Source of the DNA: Acidimicrobiales bacterium mtb01 | GTDB lineage: Bacteria > Actinomycetota > Acidimicrobiia > Acidimicrobiales > Ilumatobacteraceae | NCBI GenBank assembly: GCA_004379135.1 | Contig: NBNI01000007.1 | Location: forward strand, 669,501 to 733,500 | Length of the DNA stretch: 64,000 nucleotides | Reading direction: 5' to 3' | Part shown: piece by piece, positions 58,832 to 64,000 of the stretch | How the letters are laid out: the number at the start of each line of letters is the position of its first letter | How positions within the stretch are numbered: the stretch's first letter is position 1 | The notes under the pieces: generated by a model | The model's input: only the letters and a program-made list of their open reading frames with translations | Databases searched by the model: none | Told to the model about the DNA's origin: nothing | Made by a program: the position numbers and the translations under genes

Positions 58832-60036
58832 GGCGCGACTCTAGGTGCGGCGACGTCTCGCACGGTCCATCGGATCGGCAGCGTCGTGAGTCCACGCAGG
58901 ATGAACGGCTCGTTGATGCGCACTGGTCCGGTGACTTCAAGGGTTGCGAACGTGTCGAGCATGCGTCGCAGTGCGAACTGGGCCTCGTGACGAGCCAGTG
59001 CGTTGCCGATGCAGTGGTGGACTCCCCAGCCGAAAGCGAGGTGCGAACGACGGCCGTCCTTGAAGCGCTCCAGGCGGATGGCATCGGGGTCGTCCCACAC
59101 GCGCGGATCGCGATTCGCGGCGGCGAACAGCAACTGCACTTTGGTGCCGGCTTCGAGGTGGTGATCACCGAGCGGGCAACCTTCGGCGTTGGTTCGGAAC
59201 AGCCCCTGCACCGGCGAGTCGAAACGCAAGAACTCCTCCACGGCGTGCGGAACGAGGTCGGGTTCGGCCCGCAGACGATTCGCCAACTCGGGCAGGGTCG
59301 CCAGTCGGTACAGCATCAATCCGATGAGGCTGGCCGTGGTCTCGTGGCCCGCGACGAGGATCTGCTGGCACAGTTGCTGCACTTCGCGATAGGCCAGTTC
59401 GCCCGCCAGGTGCGCTCGCGTCAACACGGTGGTGAGGTCGTCCGGCGGCCCACCACCGTTCTCGATCGCGACTCGACGGTCGGCCACCAATCCGTCGACG
59501 ATTCCGTGGATCCCGTCCATCGCGCGCTGCACCAGCGTCAGATCGCCGCCACCGAGACCGTTCACGATGTCGTCGGACCATTCGCCGAAGTGTTCGCGAT
59601 CATCCGGGTGGACACCGAGCATCTCGGCGATCACCTCGGCCGGGAACGGAAACGCGAAGAGGCGCACGAAGTCGCCTTCGCCATCGCGCGAGAACGATTT
59701 CGCCCACAACTCTTCACCGATGCGGTCGACCCGTGGCATGAGCGACGCGATGGCGGCCGGGCGGAAGCCGTCCTGCAGCACCTTGCGCTGACGCCGATGA
59801 TCGGGATCGTCGGCCGATCCGAGCACTCCCCCGCGTTGGGAGAAGACTCCCGGACCATCGCCGTTGCGCCACTGCTCGGGCGCGAGGAGCATGGCCAGGA
59901 CGTCGGCGTGGCGCGAGACGACGTGGAACGGGGGTTCGAACGACTCCTCACGATGGAACGGGCATTCGCTCAGCAGATGATGATGTCCGCTCGCCGGCTC
60001 GAGATCGTTCGCGCGGGCGAGGTGCGAGTACGTCAC
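58828..60036 (-). CDS. Cytochrome P450 (with SDRs)
   Basis: A 402-residue P450 with AGHETT at 229-234, ExxR at 268-271 and heme Cys342 in FGWGVHHCIG. The N-terminal 25 residues contain HHH and a CPFH sequence (residues 18-28). It starts at GTG 60036, 3 bases after the SDR stop, and is coupled to the SDR downstream. It lies in the middle of a run of three SDRs, a PNPOx-like protein and a nitroreductase. No ferredoxin gene is present in the run. Confidence 0.9.
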   Translation of the reverse strand: MTYSHLARANDLEPASGHHHLLSECPFHREESFEPPFHVVSRHADVLAMLLAPEQWRNGDGPGVFSQRGGVLGSADDPDHRRQRKVLQDGFRPAAIASLMPRVDRIGEELWAKSFSRDGEGDFVRLFAFPFPAEVIAEMLGVHPDDREHFGEWSDDIVNGLGGGDLTLVQRAMDGIHGIVDGLVADRRVAIENGGGPPDDLTTVLTRAHLAGELAYREVQQLCQQILVAGHETTASLIGLMLYRLATLPELANRLRAEPDLVPHAVEEFLRFDSPVQGLFRTNAEGCPLGDHHLEAGTKVQLLFAAANRDPRVWDDPDAIRLERFKDGRRSHLAFGWGVHHCIGNALARHEAQFALRRMLDTFATLEVTGPVRINEPFILRGLTTLPIRWTVRDVAAPRVAP

Positions 60037-60039
60037 GGA

Positions 60040-60834
60040 TCAGTACGGAAGGGTTCCGCCGTCGACCGGGAACAGGCAGCCCGTCATGTTGCGAGCCGCA
60101 TCGGAGGCGAGTAGGACCGCGACGGCCGCCACTTCTTCCACTCTGTTCGGTCGCTTGATCGACGACTCGGAGCAGAACATCTCGATGAGCGCCTCGTACG
60201 AGCCGACGCCCATGGCCACCGCCGAGGCCGGGCCGGTCTCGCGCACGATGTCGGTTTCGATGATGCCGGGCAGGATCGCGTTGACGGTGATGCCGAGCGT
60301 TCCCACTTCGTGCGCCGCCGACTTCACGAGTCCGTTGACCGCGTGTTTGGTGGCCACGTAGCCGGGCAGACCGGGTTTGCCGAGCTTGCCCTCGACCGAC
60401 GAGGTGACGATGATCCGACCGCTTTGCCGCGGAATCATGTGCTGCAGGGACTTGCGCATTCCCCAGAAGACGTGATTGAGGTTCCAGTCGACCTCGAGAT
60501 TCCATTCCTCGTCGCTCATCTGGAAGACGGGCGCGGTCGCCTGGACACCGCCCGAGTTCAGGCAGCAGACGTCGAGCTGGCCGTACCGCGCGATGGTGAA
60601 GTCGATCAGACCCTCGACGGTCGACTGCTTGGCCGCGTCACCACCGTAGAAGTCGGCCCGATCGCCGGCGTTCAATTCCTTCAGGGCCTGGCGGCCCTTC
60701 GCCTCGTCGCGGCCGTTGATGACCACGCGCGCACCTTCGGCGAGGAAGGCCTCCGCCATGGCGCGACCGATGCTGCGGGTTCCGCCGGTGATGCAGGCGA
60801 CTTTCCCGTCGAGTTTTCCCGTGCTGTTTGCCAT
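60040..60834 (-). CDS. Short-chain dehydrogenase, tandem copy 2
   Basis: A 264-residue SDR with TGGTRSIG (about residues 16-23), LNSGG in place of NNAG, Ser in TSSVEG, and catalytic YVATKHA. It is plainly homologous to the next gene upstream (60852-61631): both share GKxGKPG, KHAVNGLxKSAAxEVGTLGITVNA and PGxIETDIV. It probably arose by tandem duplication and then diverged in the N-terminal half. Missing Ala in the NNAG motif is a small departure from consensus. Confidence 0.86.
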   Translation of the reverse strand: MANSTGKLDGKVACITGGTRSIGRAMAEAFLAEGARVVINGRDEAKGRQALKELNAGDRADFYGGDAAKQSTVEGLIDFTIARYGQLDVCCLNSGGVQATAPVFQMSDEEWNLEVDWNLNHVFWGMRKSLQHMIPRQSGRIIVTSSVEGKLGKPGLPGYVATKHAVNGLVKSAAHEVGTLGITVNAILPGIIETDIVRETGPASAVAMGVGSYEALIEMFCSESSIKRPNRVEEVAAVAVLLASDAARNMTGCLFPVDGGTLPY

Positions 60835-60851
60835 GTCGGTTCCCTTCGCGA

Positions 60852-61631
60852 TCAGTACGGGGCGGTTCCGCCGTCGATGGAGATGAGCGAGCCGGTGATA
60901 CCGGCTCCGATGTCGGAAGCCAGCAGCACGGCCACGTTGGCGACGTCCTCGACTTCGTTGATGCGCTTGATCGCCGAGTCGGCGGCGAACTGCGCGAGTA
61001 GCTGGTCGTAGGTGAGGCCCATGGCCGCGGCCGCGCCGGCTCCGCCTTCCTTGACGATGTCGGTCTCGATCACACCCGGGCAGAGAGCATTGACCGTGAT
61101 ACCGAGGGTTCCCACTTCCTTGGCCGCCGACTTGGTGAGGCCGTTCACGGCGTGCTTCGCGGCAACGTAGGTGGACATGCCGGGCTTGCCGACCTTGCCC
61201 TCGACCGACGAGATGTTGATGATGCGACCCCACTGCTGCGGGATCATGTAGTTGAACGCGCGGCGCATGACCCAGAAGGAATGCCAGAAGTTCCAGAGCA
61301 AGGCGTCCTGCATGGGCTCGTCAGGAAGCTGCGCGATGGGCGCGAAGTCGGCCGCGCCACCCGCGTTGGCGACCATGATGTCGATGCGACCGAAGTGGGC
61401 GACGGTTCCGTCGACGACCGCCTCGCAGTCGGCCTTCTTCTTGACGTCACCCGCGATGAAATGCACCTGGTCGCCACGGCCGAGTTCGGCCAACGTGCGC
61501 TGCGCCTTGGCGGCGTCGCGACCGTTGATGACGACCTTGGCTCCTTCGTTCAGGAACGCGGTGGCGATCGCCAAACCGATTCCGCGGGTTCCGCCCGTCA
61601 CACAGGCGACCCGTCCGTCCAACGCACCCAT
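60852..61631 (-). CDS. Short-chain dehydrogenase, tandem copy 1
   Basis: A 259-residue SDR with TGGTRGIG (about residues 12-19), VANAGG, Ser in ISSVEG and catalytic YVAAKHA, ending ISIDGGTAPY. The ATG at 61631 follows TGGGGGTG; a start at 61658 has no site. It leads the leftward run of SDRs and P450 and is 77 bp downstream of the TetR gene, on the same strand, so it may share its regulation. Confidence 0.87.
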   Translation of the reverse strand: MGALDGRVACVTGGTRGIGLAIATAFLNEGAKVVINGRDAAKAQRTLAELGRGDQVHFIAGDVKKKADCEAVVDGTVAHFGRIDIMVANAGGAADFAPIAQLPDEPMQDALLWNFWHSFWVMRRAFNYMIPQQWGRIINISSVEGKVGKPGMSTYVAAKHAVNGLTKSAAKEVGTLGITVNALCPGVIETDIVKEGGAGAAAAMGLTYDQLLAQFAADSAIKRINEVEDVANVAVLLASDIGAGITGSLISIDGGTAPY

Positions 61632-61708
61632 CTTCACCCCCAAGCCGCCCGTCCCCACGGGCGTGCGCCGAACAGTAGACGCTCGTCGGCGAACTTGACC
61701 AGGGCGGC

Positions 61709-62347
61709 TCAGGTCTGCGGCAGACGGGCCACCAGATCGCCGCGCACGGCCGCCTTGATGGCCTCCACCGCCAGCGCGTGCTGACGATCGCTGGCCGATT
61801 GGCCCGTGGTGAGTCCGGTAAGGGTGGTCGCGACGAACGACAGGACCAGGGCGCGCCGGGTCCGGTCGATCTCACCGGTGTCGACGCCGTGGTCGACGAT
61901 CGACCGAAAGAACGCGTCGAGGGCGGCCTGATCGACCTGGAGGGCCATCTCGAATTCGGGGTGGCGGGCCACGTCGACCCGCACAGCGCCGAGGAAGCGA
62001 GCCAGCGAGGGGTCCTCGGTGTTCATCCGGTGCGATTCGTCGAGGATCGCCTCCAGTCGGGGCACGAACCCCAGGACGTCGTCGATGGCGTCGTTGAATC
62101 GAGCGAGCACCCGCTCCCGGGTGTCATGGTGAACGGCCACGAAGAGGTCGAGTTTCGACGGGAAGTAGTGGTAGAGCGCGGCCGGGGTGATGCCGGCTTC
62201 GGTGGCGATCTCGCGGTTGGTCGTGACCTCGAACCCGCGATCGGCGAAAGCGGCCCGGGCGACGTCGAGGATCGTTCGCCGGGTATCGGCCGAGTCGGTC
62301 GCCGGCGGACGACCCAGACGCGAACTCGTTTTCTTCTCCCTGCTCAC
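61709..62347 (-). CDS. TetR-family transcriptional regulator
   Basis: A 212-residue repressor. The N-terminal helix-turn-helix is RRTILDVARAAFADRGF followed by VTTNREIATEAGITPAALYHYF (about residues 35-57), standard for TetR. The C-terminal half is helical and has the FadR/KstR2-like architecture for binding an acyl-CoA or similar ligand (fold-level inference). I choose GTG 62347, since CATACT lies 7 nt upstream and the start at 62428 would cover the operator. It is divergent from an acyl-CoA dehydrogenase, with a palindrome between. Confidence 0.87.
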   Translation of the reverse strand: MSREKKTSSRLGRPPATDSADTRRTILDVARAAFADRGFEVTTNREIATEAGITPAALYHYFPSKLDLFVAVHHDTRERVLARFNDAIDDVLGFVPRLEAILDESHRMNTEDPSLARFLGAVRVDVARHPEFEMALQVDQAALDAFFRSIVDHGVDTGEIDRTRRALVLSFVATTLTGLTTGQSASDRQHALAVEAIKAAVRGDLVARLPQT

Positions 62348-62354
62348 GGCTTCG

Positions 62355-62360
62355 AGTATG
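62355..62360 (-). promoter_or_regulatory. Leaderless -10-like element of the TetR gene
   Basis: On the minus strand CATACT, 7 nt before the GTG at 62347. No ribosome site is present. Confidence 0.4.
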
Positions 62361-62411
62361 GCCGGAGCTCCCGTTCCCGAACGGGTCGAGACGTGGGGCC
62401 ACGGTTGCCGT

Positions 62412-62429
62412 ATTGATCGGACGGTCAAT
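62412..62429. promoter_or_regulatory. TetR operator between divergent genes
   Basis: ATTGATCGGACGGTCAAT, an 18-bp near-perfect palindrome. It abuts the -10 (TACCGT, 62430-62435) of the acyl-CoA dehydrogenase and lies 65 bp from the TetR start. It probably represses the dehydrogenase and the regulator itself. Confidence 0.7.
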
Positions 62430-62435
62430 TACCGT
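62430..62435 (+). promoter_or_regulatory. Leaderless -10 of the acyl-CoA dehydrogenase gene
   Basis: TACCGT, 6 nt before the GTG at 62442. It is immediately next to the TetR operator. Confidence 0.5.
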
Positions 62436-62441
62436 GGCCAC

Positions 62442-63725
62442 GTGGCTGACTCGACCGTCCCCAATCCCCCCTCCCTCGACGACTTCACGCGCGAGGCCAA
62501 GGCGTGGCTCGAAGCCAACGCCGAATACCGCACCTCGGGCACCGACGAGAAGGACATCGTCTGGGGCGAGGGCGAGTTCTCCGTCTCGGTGTTCCATTCG
62601 CTGTCGTTCGAGGACGAAAAGGCTCTGCTCGAGCGAGCCAAGTCGTGGACGAAGAAGAAGGCCGAGCGCGGTTATCACGCGATCACGTGGCCGGTCGAGA
62701 ACGGTGGTCTCGGCTACCCGCGCGAATACGCACGTGCTTTTTCGAAACTCGAAGCGCAGTTCCAGACGCCGACGGGCCACGAGACGCACAGCGTCACCGT
62801 CGGCCTCATCGCCCCCACCATCAACATCTACGGCACGCCCGAGCAGAAGAAGCAGTTCGTCGGCCGCTTCCTCGCCACTCAGGATCTGTGCTGCCAGTTG
62901 TTCTCCGAACCGGGCGCCGGCAGCGACCTCGCGTCGCTCGCCTGCCGCGCCGAGCGCGACGGCGACGAATGGGTCATCAACGGCCAGAAGGTCTGGAGCT
63001 CGGGCGCCCAGTTCTCCGAATGGGGCGAACTCATCGCGCGCAGCAACCCCGACGTGGTGAAGCACAAGGGCATGACCGCGTTCATCATCCCGATGGATCT
63101 GCCCGGTATCGAGATCCGACCCATCAAGCAGATGAGCGGCGGTTCGTCGTTCAACGAAGTGTTCTTCAACGACGTGCGCATCCCCGACTCGATGCGCCTC
63201 GGCCCGGAAGGCGAGGGCTGGAAGGTCGCTCTCACGACGCTCGGGTTCGAACGAGACCACTCCGGTGACGGCGGAGGCGGCGGATCGCGTGTGGGCGGAT
63301 CGTGGCGACTCGTCCTGGCCGCCGCACGGGCCATGGGCGTCACCGCCGATCCGGTGATGCGCCAGGAACTCGCGGCGCTGTACACGCATTTCCGCGTCGA
63401 GGGATTCGTGAATCGTCGCGCGGCCGATCTGCGTCGGTCGGGTGCGCCCCCCGGACCGGAAGGATCGCTCGGCAAACTGGTCTGGACCGAGGGCATGCGC
63501 AAGGTCTCCGACGCGATCTCCCGGATCCTCGGACCCGCGCTCATCGCCGACACCGGCGAATGGGGCACGTACGCGTGGGGCGAGCAGGTTCTCGGTGCAC
63601 CCGGTTACCGGATCGCCGGCGGATCCGACGAGACGCAACGCAACATCATCGGCGAGCGCGTTCTCGGCCTCCCCGGTGACGTGCGCGTCGACAAGGACGT
63701 CGCCTGGAAGGACACCCGTCGCTGA
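62442..63725 (+). CDS. Acyl-CoA dehydrogenase
   Basis: A 427-residue FAD acyl-CoA dehydrogenase. N-terminal helices run to about residue 140. CCQLFSEPGAGSDLASL (about residue 147) is the FAD-binding motif, and FNEVFFNDVRIPDSMRLG follows. A flexible Gly-rich stretch, HSGDGGGGGSRVG (about residue 273), is inserted before the C-terminal domain, which ends GYRIAGGSDETQRNIIGERVLGLPGD. GTG 62442 is favoured by the -10 at 6 nt and the operator upstream. It is probably repressed by the divergent TetR. Confidence 0.9.
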   Translation: MADSTVPNPPSLDDFTREAKAWLEANAEYRTSGTDEKDIVWGEGEFSVSVFHSLSFEDEKALLERAKSWTKKKAERGYHAITWPVENGGLGYPREYARAFSKLEAQFQTPTGHETHSVTVGLIAPTINIYGTPEQKKQFVGRFLATQDLCCQLFSEPGAGSDLASLACRAERDGDEWVINGQKVWSSGAQFSEWGELIARSNPDVVKHKGMTAFIIPMDLPGIEIRPIKQMSGGSSFNEVFFNDVRIPDSMRLGPEGEGWKVALTTLGFERDHSGDGGGGGSRVGGSWRLVLAAARAMGVTADPVMRQELAALYTHFRVEGFVNRRAADLRRSGAPPGPEGSLGKLVWTEGMRKVSDAISRILGPALIADTGEWGTYAWGEQVLGAPGYRIAGGSDETQRNIIGERVLGLPGDVRVDKDVAWKDTRR

Positions 63726-63786
63726 CGAGCGGCCGGCGTTCGAAGTTCTCGATCAAGACAACAACACAACACAACAGGGGGACATC

Positions 63787-64000
63787 ATGGATCTCGGACT
63801 CAAGGGCAAGAAGGCCCTGGTGACCGGTTCGACCAAGGGACTCGGGCGGGCGATCGTCGAAGTCCTGCTCGCCGAAGGCGCCTCGGTCGCCATCTGCGCA
63901 CGCAACGCCGACGAGGTGTCGGCGGCCGTGGCCGAACTCTCGTCGAAGGGCAAGGTCGTCGGCTCGGCCGTCGACGCCGGCAACGCCGACACGCTGCGGG
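63787..64000 (+). CDS. Short-chain dehydrogenase, cut by window end
   Basis: The first 71 codons of an SDR. The cofactor loop is TGSTKGLG (about residues 13-20), and CARN follows strand 2, where Arg suggests NADPH. The remainder is outside the window. The ATG follows AGGGGGAC. The 61-bp gap from the acyl-CoA dehydrogenase holds a run of CA repeats (63755-63776). It is probably in the same TetR-controlled operon. Confidence 0.85.
   Translation, partial: MDLGLKGKKALVTGSTKGLGRAIVEVLLAEGASVAICARNADEVSAAVAELSSKGKVVGSAVDAGNADTLR

Noticed and set aside
1-64000. CRISPR arrays, tRNA or rRNA genes, prophage or transposon genes, origin-like repeats
   Set aside because: I found no repeat-spacer series, cloverleaf, ribosomal sequence or integrase/transposase motif in either strand. 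The intergenic gaps are short and accounted for.

Overview
The window is a gene-dense, high-GC stretch with no gap over 300 bases and no tRNA, rRNA, CRISPR array, transposase or phage gene that I can see. It suggests an actinobacterium, probably an Acidimicrobiia-type marine or freshwater organism. This is inferred from three things: a mycothiol-dependent enzyme family member, F420/FMN-type oxidoreductases, and dense sets of cytochrome P450s, acyl-CoA synthetases and short-chain dehydrogenases like those of lipid- and steroid-degrading actinobacteria. The species cannot be fixed from the sequence. Many genes are coupled by ATGA or GTGA overlaps. Many others have a -10-like hexamer 6-7 nt before the start codon, which suggests leaderless mRNAs.

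Layout. 1-5.7 kb: a small membrane-anchored protein, metX behind a SAM-I/IV-like riboswitch, then a leftward operon of acyl-CoA dehydrogenase, DUF2256-DUF3253 protein, FadD19-type acyl-CoA synthetase and an isocitrate lyase/PEP mutase-family enzyme. 5.8-8.8 kb: a PhyH-type dioxygenase coupled to a sulfatase-maturase-like radical SAM enzyme, then an SDR. 8.9-11.7 kb: a zinc locus, with a His-rich duplicated small protein facing znuABC and a Zur-box-like site over a leaderless znuA promoter. 11.8-20.5 kb: aminotransferase plus P450; a leftward operon of PEP-utilizing swivelling-domain protein, LLM oxidoreductase, P450 and SDR; and a further P450. 20.5-23.6 kb: a molybdopterin oxidoreductase operon. 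23.7-28.9 kb: a LivK/HM/G/F-type ABC importer with fused permeases. 29-31.9 kb: crotonase, acyl-CoA synthetase and an NTF2-like protein. 32-36.3 kb: P450, SDR, Rieske oxygenase, NTF2-like and VOC proteins. 36.3-42.8 kb: a leftward series of DUF35 protein, thiolase-like Ltp, acyl-CoA synthetase, VOC, SDR, ABM monooxygenase and carotenoid oxygenase. 42.8-48.3 kb: single SDR, isomerase and alcohol dehydrogenase genes. 48.3-56.9 kb: two Rieske oxygenases interleaved with two FadD19-type ligases, then a small protein, an APH-type phosphotransferase, a DUF6285-like protein and a ThuA-like protein. 56.9-64 kb: nitroreductase, PNPOx-like protein, P450 and SDRs, a TetR regulator divergent from an acyl-CoA dehydrogenase, and an SDR cut by the window edge.

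Taken together this is a catabolic island for hydrophobic substrates, of steroid, terpenoid or aromatic type. P450, Rieske and molybdenum enzymes would add oxygen. SDRs and flavin/F420 enzymes would oxidise or reduce the products. FadD enzymes would make CoA thioesters. Acyl-CoA dehydrogenases, crotonase and the Ltp-DUF35 pair would shorten chains, and the Liv-type importer may bring substrate in. A related 20-bp operator-like palindrome lies upstream of the swivelling-domain/LLM/P450/SDR operon, between the third P450 and the molybdopterin operon, and upstream of the transporter. This suggests that these three loci form one regulon.
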